Source: Chloroflexota bacterium (GTDB lineage Bacteria; Chloroflexota; UBA11872; UBA12225). From it: DNA of 64,000 nt. Under the pieces are notes generated by a model. The model did not search any database. It was given only the letters and a program-made list of their open reading frames with translations, and had not been told where the DNA came from. This document shows, one piece after another, positions 8,933 to 17,429 of this stretch (positions are counted from its first letter, which is position 1; each line of letters starts with the position of its first letter). The stretch is from positions 193,499-257,498 of the forward strand of contig JAUJOR010000004.1 of the NCBI GenBank assembly GCA_030447525.1, written 5' to 3'. Position numbers and translations under genes: made by a program.

Positions 8933-9691
8933 TCAACCGCCGCGTGAGGGACGGGGCCGAAGCGTCTCCTGCCAGCCGGCGGACAAGGCCGGGCACTCGG
9001 CCAGCGCGGCGGCTGCCCGGCGGTCATCGCGCCGCCGGTCCATGACTTCATTGGCCCGCGCCACGGTCCACTGTGGGAAGGGACGCTCCAGGAGGCGGAG
9101 CGCCATGCCCGGTGCCACCTCCCCCTCCACCAGGACGCGAAAATACCAGCCCGTGCGTCCGCTCTCCTGCACGCGCAGGGCCAGGTCCGTGGTGCGCCAC
9201 TTGCGCGCCAGCTTCCAGCACGGCTGGCGGGGCTGCGACACCTGCACCCGCGCGGCGCCGCCCTCGCCCGCGCCGGTCATCGCCCCTGCTCCCGCAGTGG
9301 TCGCGACGGCGAAGACGTCGCCGATGCAGACGCCGTCCTCCGCCAGGCCCTCCACGGTGAAGTTCTCGCCAAAGGCGCCGTACGGCAGGTCCAGTCCGAG
9401 CGTCTCGCGCCAGGAGGGGTAGTGCGCCGCCGGATACGCGCAGACCGCCTTATCGGGGCCACCGTGCACCCTCAGGTCGGCCTGGGCGTCGCCGACCAGG
9501 TTGGTGCGCCCCAGCCAGATTGGCCCGCGCACCGACTCCTTGAAGATGCCGCTCGTCCACGGCCGGTCGATGGGATCCCGCGCCCCATCGGTCCCCAGCG
9601 TCCGCGGCCGGCCCACCTGGACCGAGGCCAGCACCGGGGCGAGGGGTACGGGCCCGTCCGCCCGGCGTTCCGGGGGCCTATCCGGCGTCAC
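8933..9691 (-). CDS. MOSC domain protein, YiiM-like
   Basis: A 252-residue MOSC-domain protein (molybdenum cofactor sulfurase C-terminal superfamily). Visible features are GRTNLVGDAQADLRVHGGPDKAVCAYP, YGAFGENFTVEGL, and the conserved Cys in VSQPRQPCWKLA, the presumed ligand or persulfide residue. YiiM-type proteins reduce N-hydroxylated compounds; that this one does so is an inference. The GTG start at 9691 has GGAGG about 9 nt upstream. The next gene on the strand, DUF5069, lies 100 bp upstream. Confidence 0.85.
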   Translation of the reverse strand: MTPDRPPERRADGPVPLAPVLASVQVGRPRTLGTDGARDPIDRPWTSGIFKESVRGPIWLGRTNLVGDAQADLRVHGGPDKAVCAYPAAHYPSWRETLGLDLPYGAFGENFTVEGLAEDGVCIGDVFAVATTAGAGAMTGAGEGGAARVQVSQPRQPCWKLARKWRTTDLALRVQESGRTGWYFRVLVEGEVAPGMALRLLERPFPQWTVARANEVMDRRRDDRRAAAALAECPALSAGWQETLRPRPSRGG

Positions 9692-9791
9692 CTGGTGACC
9701 TCCTCGGCTGGGCCGCCGGGGACGCTGTGGTTGACCGGCGGGCGACGCCTCACGTCCCTACCTGGATGGCGCCCGGCGCCTGGTGCCGCCC

Positions 9792-10241
9792 TCAAGCCCG
9801 GCGGGGCACCTCGCGCCCCTCTTCCAGGTCTTCGGCGTCGATGTAGGTCTGGACGTCGGTGCGGTCGCCGAAGCCGAGCTTTTCCAGATTGGCCCGGAAA
9901 CGGGCCCGCCCTTGCTCGTCCTGCGGGCCGTGGCCCAGCACGGCGCTGTTGAATTGCTCTATCTCTTGCGCCGTTGGCTGTTTGGTGCCGTGCTCCTGGA
10001 GCCAGCGCAGCACGCCTTCGTCGCTGGGGTTCTGCTTCACCGCCTCCAGGAACTGCTCGGGGGTGACGCCAAAGAGATCGAAGACACGGGTGGAGAGGCC
10101 CCGCAGGGCAACGTACTCCCCGGCCGTCCCATTGAGGTGTGCCCGTGCCTTGTCGATGGTGCGGGGAAGAAAGACGACGCCGCCGAGGCGCTCGCGACCA
10201 CTGCGGGGGTAGCTCCCGGGTTTGGTGAAGTCGTAGTCCAT
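9792..10241 (-). CDS. DUF5069 domain protein
   Basis: A 149-residue soluble protein starting MDYDFTKPGSYPRSGRERLG, the conserved opening of DUF5069, followed by FLPRTIDKARAHLNGTAGEY and helical segments containing LFGVTPEQFLEAVKQNPSDE. The function of the family is unknown. ATG start with AAGGGAT upstream. The longer frame 9688-10641 on the same strand is a shadow frame. Confidence 0.85.
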   Translation of the reverse strand: MDYDFTKPGSYPRSGRERLGGVVFLPRTIDKARAHLNGTAGEYVALRGLSTRVFDLFGVTPEQFLEAVKQNPSDEGVLRWLQEHGTKQPTAQEIEQFNSAVLGHGPQDEQGRARFRANLEKLGFGDRTDVQTYIDAEDLEEGREVPRRA

Positions 10242-10419
10242 GGCGTGATCCCTTCTGCGCTTGCTGCGCCGGCGTGGTAGTCGATTTATAGTCCCTGAGT
10301 GGGGCGAAGTTCAAGGTCGCTACGGGTGACGCGCAAGGACGTGCTCCGAAATGGTACCGGTAGCGCTGGAGCTGCTTAACGTAGAGCTCGGCGTAGCGGC
10401 CTCCCGGCCGCTGGAGCGG

Positions 10420-10425
10420 TATGAT
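10420..10425 (+). promoter_or_regulatory. -10 box, leaderless start of the methyltransferase
   Basis: TATGAT ends 8 nt before the GTG start at 10434, so the transcript would begin at or next to the start codon. Confidence 0.45.
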
Positions 10426-10433
10426 CCCCGCTG

Positions 10434-11480
10434 GTGAGCGCCGGCCATCCCCTATCAGTCCCCCTCGAGCCCCCGACGTGCGATGACCGCGCCGTGTGGG
10501 ACGTCTGGCTTTCCCGACTGGAGCTCCCAGCGGTGACGGTAGCGGACGAACTGGGGTTGTTCTCCCTCCTGGCCCAGGGTGCGGCCACGGCGCCGGAGGT
10601 GGCGGCGCGGTTGGAGCTGGGGGCGCGCGGGGCGGAGGCACTGCTGGCGGTCAACGCCGCCCTGGGATTTCTCGTCCAACGCGGCGGGCGGTTCGGCCTG
10701 GCCGAGCCGGCGCGCCACTTCCTCCTCCCGGGGGGCGACTTCTACTGGGGCGGGATGCTCCAGCGGGACCGATTTTCGGCGCTGCACCAGGACCTCCGGA
10801 AAGCCCTGGGCCGGGACGCCCATCCGGAGCAGGAGCCGGACACGCGCCTGGCCGCGGCCTGGGCCAGCGGGCAGATCGACGAGGCGCAGGCGCGGCGCAC
10901 CACGGAGGCCATGCACGCCCACTCCTTTCCGGCCGCCATGGGCGTGGCACGCCACGGCGACTTCGCCGGGGTGACGCGCCTCCTGGACGTGGCCGGGGGA
11001 TCCGGCTGCTTCCCCATTGCCCTGGCCCAGCGCTACCCTGGATTGCGCTGTACGGTCATGGAGCTGCCCGAGGTCTGCCTGCTGGCGGCGGAGTACATCA
11101 CCCGCTACGGCGTGGCGGCGCAGGTGGACACGCACGGGGCGAACATGTTCACCCATCCGTGGCCTCGAGACTACGACGCCATCTTCTTCAGCAACATCTT
11201 CCACGACTGGGACGCGCCGCGCTGCCGGCACCTGGCGCAGCAAAGCTCTGCCGTCTTGCCCTCAGGGGGACGCATCTACCTGCACGAGATCCTGCTGGCG
11301 GACGCCAAGGACGGGCCGCTGCCGGCGGCTCTATTCTCCATGGCCATGCTGATCGCCAACTACGGCAAGCAGTTCTCCTTTGGCGAGCTGGAGGCGCTCC
11401 TCACCGGCTGTGGCTTCGTAGACGTGCAGGCCACCCTGACGTACGGCTACTACTCGCTCATCTCGGCGCGCAAGCCGTAG
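10434..11480 (+). CDS. SAM-dependent O-methyltransferase, family 2
   Basis: A 348-residue class I methyltransferase of the plant O-methyltransferase/CrtF/HIOMT type. It has an N-terminal dimerisation winged helix (about 20-90, LGLFSLLAQGAATAPEVAAR), then the SAM loop LLDVAGGSGCFPIALAQRYP (about 182-201) and the acidic strand-2 end TVMELPEV. The catalytic region FSNIFHDWDAPRC contains the His-Asp pair of the family. Substrate unknown, probably a small aromatic or polyketide hydroxyl. The GTG at 10434 is supported by a -10 box 8 nt upstream; a Shine-Dalgarno sequence is not evident. Confidence 0.85.
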   Translation: MSAGHPLSVPLEPPTCDDRAVWDVWLSRLELPAVTVADELGLFSLLAQGAATAPEVAARLELGARGAEALLAVNAALGFLVQRGGRFGLAEPARHFLLPGGDFYWGGMLQRDRFSALHQDLRKALGRDAHPEQEPDTRLAAAWASGQIDEAQARRTTEAMHAHSFPAAMGVARHGDFAGVTRLLDVAGGSGCFPIALAQRYPGLRCTVMELPEVCLLAAEYITRYGVAAQVDTHGANMFTHPWPRDYDAIFFSNIFHDWDAPRCRHLAQQSSAVLPSGGRIYLHEILLADAKDGPLPAALFSMAMLIANYGKQFSFGELEALLTGCGFVDVQATLTYGYYSLISARKP

Positions 11481-11588
11481 CACCATGGCCCCTGCCTGCC
11501 GCCGCCATAAAGATCAGCGAGCGTAGCACAGGGCTTCGCCTGGCCCGCCGGGACAGAGTGGCCGCCGGTGTGGGACAATCGGCCGGCT

Positions 11589-12617
11589 ATGGATCCGTTC
11601 GCGCGTCGCGCCATCGGGCGCACAGACGTCTTGGTCACACAGCTCGGTTGTGGCGGTGCCACCCTGGGAGACATGCGCGGGACGATCCCCGAGGCACAAG
11701 CCGACGTGACCCTGGAGGGGGCCTACGCCTCCGGTATCAGCTACTTCGACACGGCGCCGTGGTACGGCAGCGGGAAGAGCGAGCATCGCATGGGGCGCGT
11801 CCTCGGGGGCAAGCCTCGCGAGTCCTACGTCCTCAGCACCAAGATCGGGCGCGTCTTTTTCCGTCCCCGGGACCCGCAGGCATTTGTCCGAGAGCGCACC
11901 TACGGCGGTCTACCCTTTGACCTGCGCTTCGACTACTCCCGCGACGGCGTGCTGCGCTCGTACGAAGACAGCCTGATGCGCCTGGGGATCAACACCGTCG
12001 ATGCGCTCTTGATCCACGACCTGGATCTGGGCTACCACCGCACCGAGGAAGGTGTCCAGGCGGCCCTGGGGCAGCTCGACGGCGGGCGCGGATTCGCCAC
12101 GCTCCAGGAGCTGAAGGCCCGGGGGGAGATCCGCGCCATCGGGGCGGGGATCAACGTGGTGGGTATGATCCCACGCTTCCTCGAGCGCTTCCCACTGGAA
12201 TTCTTTCTCGTGGCCATGCCCTACACGCTGCTGAGCCAGGAGGCCATCGAGCGCGAGTTGCCCCTGTGTGCGGAGCGCGGCGCCGGCGTGGTAATCGGCG
12301 CCCCCTTTGCCTCGGGGATCCTGGCCACTGGGCCAGGGGGCGCGGCCACGTACGGCTATCGCCCGGCGGAGGAGGCGGTGGTGGAAAAGACCCGCCGTCT
12401 GGAGGCGGTCTGCCGCCGGCACGGCGTGCCGCTGGGCGCGGCCGCCCTGCAGTTCCCGCTGGGGCACCCATCGGTTGCCTCCGTGATCCCCGGCCCCAAC
12501 GCCCCCGACCAGGTGCGCCTCAACCTGGAGTGGATGCGCACGGAGATCCCACCACAGCTGTGGGCAGAGCTGAAAACAGAAGGGCTGCTACGCGCCGACG
12601 CGCCCACGCCGGGCTAG
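11589..12617 (+). CDS. Aldo/keto reductase
   Basis: An NAD(P)H-dependent oxidoreductase of 342 residues with the (beta/alpha)8 AKR fold. Catalytic residues are recognisable: Asp and Tyr in SYFDTAPWYGSGKSE, Lys in VLSTKIGR and His in DALLIHDLDL. The C-terminal SVIPGPNAPDQVRLNLEWM is the cofactor-binding end typical of the L-fucose/galactose dehydrogenase-like branch. Starting at 11589 removes seven residues (from 11568) that have no family similarity. It lies 108 bp after the methyltransferase on the same strand and may be co-transcribed. Confidence 0.88.
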   Translation: MDPFARRAIGRTDVLVTQLGCGGATLGDMRGTIPEAQADVTLEGAYASGISYFDTAPWYGSGKSEHRMGRVLGGKPRESYVLSTKIGRVFFRPRDPQAFVRERTYGGLPFDLRFDYSRDGVLRSYEDSLMRLGINTVDALLIHDLDLGYHRTEEGVQAALGQLDGGRGFATLQELKARGEIRAIGAGINVVGMIPRFLERFPLEFFLVAMPYTLLSQEAIERELPLCAERGAGVVIGAPFASGILATGPGGAATYGYRPAEEAVVEKTRRLEAVCRRHGVPLGAAALQFPLGHPSVASVIPGPNAPDQVRLNLEWMRTEIPPQLWAELKTEGLLRADAPTPG

Positions 12618-12674
12618 GTACGTCAGGGGCTGAGGTCGGGCACCGGGCACGTGGCGGCAGGGAAGGGGGAGCAG

Positions 12675-12968
12675 ATGGGCGGCGGGTGGCTGCGCAGAGG
12701 TGTGGGGGCGGCGTTCCTGCCGGGACGCTATCGCTGGTGGCACGCGGCCGCCCTGGGGATCGCCGCCAACCTGATCTCCGGGGTGCTTGGACGGCCGCGG
12801 GGGGATAAGGCGTACTACGAGGGCCTCAAGCAGGCCCCCTTCGCCCCGCCCGCCGGGGCGTTCGGCCCGGCCTGGACGGTCAACAACCTGAGCGTCCTGT
12901 GGGGCAACCTCCGGCTCCTCAACCTGCCGGCGAATGTCCCACACCGGCGGGCCTTATTGGGGCTGCAG
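12675..12968 (+). pseudogene. TspO/MBR-like fragment, truncated at its 3' end
   Basis: About 98 codons resemble a TspO/MBR (tryptophan-rich sensory) protein: AYYEGLKQAPFAPPAGAFGPAWTVNN matches the conserved loop before helix 2, and NLRLLNLPANVPHRRALLGLQA continues the family. Similarity then stops and the frame runs into an unrelated gene fragment. The ATG at 12675 has a strong ribosome site (GGAAGGGGGAG). Normal TspO proteins have five helices and about 160 residues; here only the first half remains. A deletion appears to have joined it to the winged-helix gene downstream. Confidence 0.6.
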
Positions 12969-13558
12969 GCGGCCAGTCCCCCTACGCCACCGCCGAGTCC
13001 TGGCTGGGGCGGCCCCTCCCCACGGCCACCGACCCGCGCCCTCTCGTCCTGCGCTACCTGGCCGCTTTTGGCCCCGCGACTGTGAAAGACGTCCAGGCGT
13101 GGTCGGGACTGGCCAGGCTGCGAGACCCTATCGAGGCGCTCAAGCCGGAGCTGCGCCTCTTCCGCGACGAGCGGGGCAACGAGCTACTCGACCTGCCGAA
13201 CATGCCCCTCCCCCCGGCAGACGCCCCGGCGCCGGCACGCTTCCTGCCCGAATACGACAACCTGATCTTGTCCCACGCCGATCGGACGCGGGTGGTGCCG
13301 GACGAGTACCGCACCTCCATCTTCCTGTCCCTGGCCCGGGTTCGAGCGACGTTCTTGGTCGACGGCTTCACCCGCGGCACCTGGAGGATAGAGCGGGGAC
13401 AAGGCGCGCGGGGGGCAGCAACGCTCGTGATCGAGCCGTTCGGCCCGCTGGCGAAAGGGGCCGGAGAGGCCCTGGCTGAGGAGGGGGAACGACTCGTCCG
13501 CTTCGTCGCGGAGAACGCCGGGGCCTTCCACGTGCGGTTCGCGGAGCAGTCACACTGA
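12969..13558 (+). pseudogene. Winged-helix DNA-binding (HTH_42) protein, N-terminus missing
   Basis: About 195 codons matching the C-terminal half of HTH_42 / AlkZ-like winged-helix proteins: SPYATAESWLGRPL, LRYLAAFGPATVKDVQAWSGL, then FLPEYDNLILSHADRTRV. Family members usually have 350-400 residues, so roughly the first half is lost. Homology begins within a few bases of where TspO homology ends, in another frame. The open frame could start at the in-frame ATG at 12899, giving a chimeric product of 219 residues. Relatives include DNA interstrand crosslink glycosylases; function here is doubtful. Confidence 0.6.
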
Positions 13559-13785
13559 TTGCCGGCGTTCACTCCTCCGCTGGGACATCACATCGTCTCA
13601 GCCGCGCTGACGTCGGCCGAGCGTGCCGGCCGAGACGGTAGGGGGCGCGTTGTGGTGCCCGTCCCCGGCTGGGGCGTCAGGGTGCGATCCATCCCCCATT
13701 GCCGCCCTTGGATGGTGGCGAGAACAATCTTCACTCCACCTGGGCCAGGTCCGAGGGAACGTGCAACGGTACGCTTGCCGGGCCC

Positions 13786-14241
13786 TTAGCCCATGGTGGA
13801 GACGCGCTCCGGCAGCACCCGGTAGGTGACCCGCACCTCACCCGGGCGGCGGGGGTAGTTCGGATGGTCATGATACTTCTGGTTGAGGACGCAGATCTGT
13901 TCATAGGCCCCGTCTCGGTCTCATCGACCACTTTGCCCCGCACCTGCATGTAGCGGTAGGGGTTTTGCGGGTCGGTGATGGCGAAGGCCACCCCGCACCT
14001 GCATGTAGCGGTAGGGGTTTTGCGGGTCGGTGATGGCGAAGGCCACTGCCGGATGGCGGTGCATGATCCGGTCCTTTACCCGTCCTCGAGCGGTGTTGAA
14101 AATGAAATGGGTGCCGTCATAGTCGAACCAGACGGGGGTGACCTGCGGGGTGCCGTCCCGCATTACCAGCGCTAGATGGGCGAACGCCCGCTTCTCTGGG
14201 CGCACCAGGTCTGTGAATCCATCTGGGATAAGGGTGGACAT
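13786..14241 (-). pseudogene. PPOX-class flavin/F420 oxidoreductase, broken by a 55-bp duplication
   Basis: The first 75 codons give a pyridoxamine-5'-phosphate-oxidase-like protein (MSTLIPDGFTDLVRPEKRAF, VTPVWFDYDGTHFIFNTARG, DPQNPYRYMQVRG). A 55-bp block is then duplicated in tandem (13936-13990 and 13991-14045), which shifts the frame to a stop at 13921. Beyond the duplication the C-terminus continues (VVDETETG) and after a second single-base shift in a G run reads AYEQICVLNQKYHDHP ... RRPGEVRVTYRVLPERV, ending at TAA 13786-13788. The family uses FMN or F420; this copy cannot make a full product unless the duplication is an assembly error. Confidence 0.8.
13936..14045. repeat. 55-bp tandem duplication
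   Basis: Two adjacent identical 55-bp copies, 13936-13990 and 13991-14045, inside the PPOX gene. 55 is not a multiple of three, so the duplication shifts the reading frame. Confidence 0.92.
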
Positions 14242-14313
14242 GTCTTCCTCCGAGGTGTGCTACGTGGTAACGGCCGGTGCATGATTGGGTCCACCCGACG
14301 TCCCCGCACCGGC

Positions 14314-15333
14314 TCAGCGGTCAGGTTGGGGCTGGCGGGCGTGATCGCCCCCGGTCTGGGCGTAGACCGCCTCGCGTAACCCCTTGAGGTAGCCGATGGC
14401 GAAGAGCCGGCCAATGCTGGAGTAGGCCGGGTTGTCGTTGCTGTCCCCTTCCATGGTAGGTACGTGATCCGGGCGGCACACGCCCTGGAAGCCGGCATCG
14501 CGGTAGGCCTCCATGCAGGCGCGCATGTCCGTCTTGCCTTCGTCGTGAAAGGTCTCCACGAACTTCTCCGGCGTGCCTCGCACGTCCCTGAAATGGACGA
14601 AGAAGATCTTGCCCTGCTCCCCGAAGCGGCGGATGGCGGCCGGCAAATCGTCCGTCATCAGGGTGAAGTTGCCCTGGCAGAGGGCGATGCCGTTGACCGG
14701 GCTGGGGACGAGGTCGACTAAGCGCTGGTAGTTCTCGATGCTGCGCATGATCCGACCCAGGCCGCGGATCGGCGAGAGGGGCGGGTCGTCCGGATGCATG
14801 GCCAGCTTGACGTTCGCCGCTTCGGCCACCGGCACCACCGCGTCCAGGAAGTAGCGCAAGTTCTCCCACAGCTGCTCCTCGGAGACGACGCCGTAGTCGG
14901 TCAACGGGGCGTTGCGCATGAGGGCGTGGTCGTAGCCGGTGGCCACTGCCCCCCCACGGGCAGGCACCGTGGTGGAGGTGCGCATCCAGTTGAACACGGG
15001 CATCCACTCATAGCACCAGACCGGGATCTCCAGCGCGCCCATGTTGCGGATCAGGGTGCAGACGGTGTCGATCTCCTCGTCGCGCCCCGGCAACCCCAGC
15101 TTGGCCTTGTTCAGCGGCGGGCGGCTCTCCAGGACGTCAAAGGTGAAGCCGGCGTCTTCATAGGCCGTCTTGACCCGCAGGAGCGACGTGTAGCTCCACG
15201 GCAGGTGCTCGCGGTCGACGTCCAGCCCACGGCTGAAATCCATCACGCCGACGACATGATCGATGCCACACTGCTTGACCATCTTCCACAGTGGGGTGGG
15301 CCGTGGGGGCAGGACTTCCGCGATCTCGATCAT
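14314..15333 (-). CDS. uxuA: Mannonate dehydratase-like protein
   Basis: A 339-residue TIM-barrel enzyme matching the UxuA mannonate dehydratase family, which converts D-mannonate to 2-keto-3-deoxygluconate in hexuronate breakdown. Recognised segments are [59 protein letters not shown] and HVPTMEGD; the Cys, His and Asp residues in them are the expected metal and catalytic set. The ATG at 15333 is where homology begins ([19 protein letters not shown]); the frame upstream to 15459 is unlikely to be translated. The nearby sulfatase-family gene and distant sugar enzymes suggest uronate-rich polymers. Confidence 0.85.
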   Translation of the reverse strand: MIEIAEVLPPRPTPLWKMVKQCGIDHVVGVMDFSRGLDVDREHLPWSYTSLLRVKTAYEDAGFTFDVLESRPPLNKAKLGLPGRDEEIDTVCTLIRNMGALEIPVWCYEWMPVFNWMRTSTTVPARGGAVATGYDHALMRNAPLTDYGVVSEEQLWENLRYFLDAVVPVAEAANVKLAMHPDDPPLSPIRGLGRIMRSIENYQRLVDLVPSPVNGIALCQGNFTLMTDDLPAAIRRFGEQGKIFFVHFRDVRGTPEKFVETFHDEGKTDMRACMEAYRDAGFQGVCRPDHVPTMEGDSNDNPAYSSIGRLFAIGYLKGLREAVYAQTGGDHARQPQPDR

Positions 15334-15460
15334 GGCAGGGAACCTCGTACTCTCCGCGCATTTCAGGGATACGACCGACGGCTGCGTCTCTCGCTTCACC
15401 GAGCGAACTCCACCTACGGGCGCCGGCGCCGCCGGGCCTGTATTGAGCGACCCATGCAAT

Positions 15461-15488
15461 GATCAGTAAACCACGATCAGTACACCAC
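15461..15488. repeat. 14-bp tandem repeat
   Basis: GATCAGTAAACCAC (15461-15474) is followed directly by GATCAGTACACCAC (15475-15488), one mismatch. It lies upstream of the mannonate dehydratase gene and could be a regulator site. Confidence 0.8.
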
Positions 15489-15504
15489 GTTCCGGCGCCA
15501 ACTC

Positions 15505-15547
15505 AGCGTCCACCTCAGGGGGTGAAGCACCCCCTGAGGTGGACGCT
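15505..15547 (-). terminator. Perfect 20-bp inverted repeat, hairpin after the sulfatase gene
   Basis: Arms 15505-15524 and 15528-15547 are perfect reverse complements (20 bp) around a 3-nt AAG loop. It starts 27 bp after the sulfatase-family stop codon on the minus strand. No T run follows, so it is either a non-canonical terminator/RNA-stabilising hairpin or a small mobile palindrome. Confidence 0.6.
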
Positions 15548-15574
15548 ATGCCGGGTGGCGATAGCACGCCGGGA

Positions 15575-17299
15575 TCAAAGCAGGTCGCTCAGCCAGTAAT
15601 ACTGGGTCGGAGAGTACAGGAGCGTTCGGGGGTTCACGGCGCGCAGCTCGCCGGCGGTGGCCTGCCGCAGCGTTGGGGGAGCCGCCTGTTGAAGCAGGGC
15701 GCGGGCCTGCTCCTCGGAGCGGAAGGCGATGGCGGTGCCGCGCCCATCCTCCGCCACGTAGAGCGTGGTAGCCGCCGGGAGGGCCGGGGGCTCCGGCTCG
15801 GCGCCGCCCTGGGTGACATCCACGCGAAACGGGGCGATACGCCCCTCCGTGGCGCCGGAGCCGCCGGCGCTCTCCAGGAAGTGGAGCAGCACGCGGTGCA
15901 GCTCGCGCGCCACGTCAGGATGCTCGGCTAGGACGTCGCGCTCCTGGCGCGGATCGTCGCCCAGCGAGTAGAGCTCGGAGGGACGCCCGCGCGGGGAGCA
16001 GACCAGCGCCCAGTCCTCGGTAGTGACGGTGAGAGGCTCCACCAGGCGCGCGGCGTCGCCCAGCCCGGCAGCGCCGTCGAACTGCGCCGCGGCCGCGGCG
16101 CGCCCTTTGCCCTGGCCCAGCGCCGCGGCCAGCTCATTGGGGAAGCGGCCGGAAAAGGCGTGCTCGCGCACCCGCCGGCGCTCCCCGCGGAGCAGGGGCA
16201 GAAGCGAGTGCCCTTCTATTCCCGCCGGCGCGGGTAGGTCCAGGAAGTCCAGCACGGTGGGGAGCACGTCCACGTGCTGCGTCAGGGCCGGCAGGCGCTG
16301 CCCGGCCCCGGCGCCCCCAGGGTGGCGGATCATCAACGGGATGTGCACCGTCGGCTCGTAAAGCTTGCCCAGGGGGCCACCGGGCTTGCCTTGCAGCTGG
16401 TGATCGCCAAAGAGGTGACCGTGGTCGGTGAGGTACACCACCATCGTGTCCTGGGACAGGCCCACCACGTCCAGCTTGTCCAGGAGGTGACCGAGCCAGC
16501 GGTCGGCCAGCGTCACGAGGGAGGCGTAGAGGGCGCGGACATGGTTGTGCTCCTCCAGGGAGAGGTAATCCGGGCGCCCGTATTGCGGGTAGATAACCTG
16601 ATCGCCGCTGTACGAGGGATCGGCGTAGCGCTCCAGGTCGAAGGCCGGGGCATCGAAGGGCTCGTGGGGGTCCCACATGTCCACGTACATGACGAAGCCG
16701 GGCGGGCCCCCCGGCCGGCCGCGCCGCTGGTTGCGCTCCAGCCAGTCCATGGCCGCCGTGAGCGTCTTGGCGCACATCCAGTCCCGCTCGTAGACCCGTC
16801 CGGACGCGTTCCTCAGATACAACTTGGTCTGAGGCGTGCCCTTGAGCTTGTACGGCGCCGCCGGCAGGGGCGGGTCGATGGGGTCGACGTTGAGGCGGTC
16901 GGCGTGCTGCCCGCGGATCCACTGCCAGCCGGCGAAGCCGCGCGTGAAGTTGCCGTCGTCGTTCCCCAGCGGGGGCGTATCGAAGAACAGCACCGGGACG
17001 TACCCGGCGCGGCGCACCAGCTCGGAGAGGACAACGTCGCCCGGCTCCAGGGGCTGCCACGGCCGGTGGGGGAAGCTGTAGCGGCCGGTGAAGAGGTCCG
17101 TGCGGCAGGGGATAGTGGGGTAAGAGGACACGTAAAACCGCTCGAAGACGGCCGACTGAGCGGCCAGGCGATCCAGACTGGGCGTGTGGATGAACGGCTC
17201 CCCCTCCGGTCGGCCCAGGCGCGGCCACGGGGGCGGCACCCCATAGGCCCCTACGTGGTCGCGACGCAGCGTGTCGTTCATGATGACGATGACGTTCAT
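15575..17299 (-). CDS. Sulfatase-family hydrolase with Thr at the nucleophile position
   Basis: A 574-residue alkaline-phosphatase-superfamily protein. Metal-binding ND (8-9) in IVIMNDTLRRDHVGAYG and the late YLTDHGHLFGDH are conserved. At the position of the CxPxR sulfatase motif it reads T62-I-P-C65-R66 (SYPTIPCRTDLFTGRY): the Cys/Ser that is converted to formylglycine is Thr. The enzyme may instead use Thr directly, as phosphodiesterases of this superfamily do. There is no signal peptide, so it is probably cytoplasmic. The ATG at 17299 has AAAGGGA upstream. A second half of about 150 residues after the core is longer than in the other sulfatases here. Confidence 0.82.
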   Translation of the reverse strand: MNVIVIMNDTLRRDHVGAYGVPPPWPRLGRPEGEPFIHTPSLDRLAAQSAVFERFYVSSYPTIPCRTDLFTGRYSFPHRPWQPLEPGDVVLSELVRRAGYVPVLFFDTPPLGNDDGNFTRGFAGWQWIRGQHADRLNVDPIDPPLPAAPYKLKGTPQTKLYLRNASGRVYERDWMCAKTLTAAMDWLERNQRRGRPGGPPGFVMYVDMWDPHEPFDAPAFDLERYADPSYSGDQVIYPQYGRPDYLSLEEHNHVRALYASLVTLADRWLGHLLDKLDVVGLSQDTMVVYLTDHGHLFGDHQLQGKPGGPLGKLYEPTVHIPLMIRHPGGAGAGQRLPALTQHVDVLPTVLDFLDLPAPAGIEGHSLLPLLRGERRRVREHAFSGRFPNELAAALGQGKGRAAAAAQFDGAAGLGDAARLVEPLTVTTEDWALVCSPRGRPSELYSLGDDPRQERDVLAEHPDVARELHRVLLHFLESAGGSGATEGRIAPFRVDVTQGGAEPEPPALPAATTLYVAEDGRGTAIAFRSEEQARALLQQAAPPTLRQATAGELRAVNPRTLLYSPTQYYWLSDLL

Positions 17300-17429
17300 G
17301 TTGTCCCTTTCTCACCGCGATCTGGCGGCTGGACGAGCTTCCCGGCCGGTGCAGAGATCGCTTAACGTACCATCCCTTGAGGATCCGCCCGGCGGCGCGG
17401 GCGCCGCCGGGGCGACCATCATCCCAGCC

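Noticed and set aside
9688..10641. 317-residue open frame on the minus strand
   Set aside because: It overlaps the DUF5069 gene and the start of the methyltransferase gene, is of biased composition, and DUF5069 explains the region.
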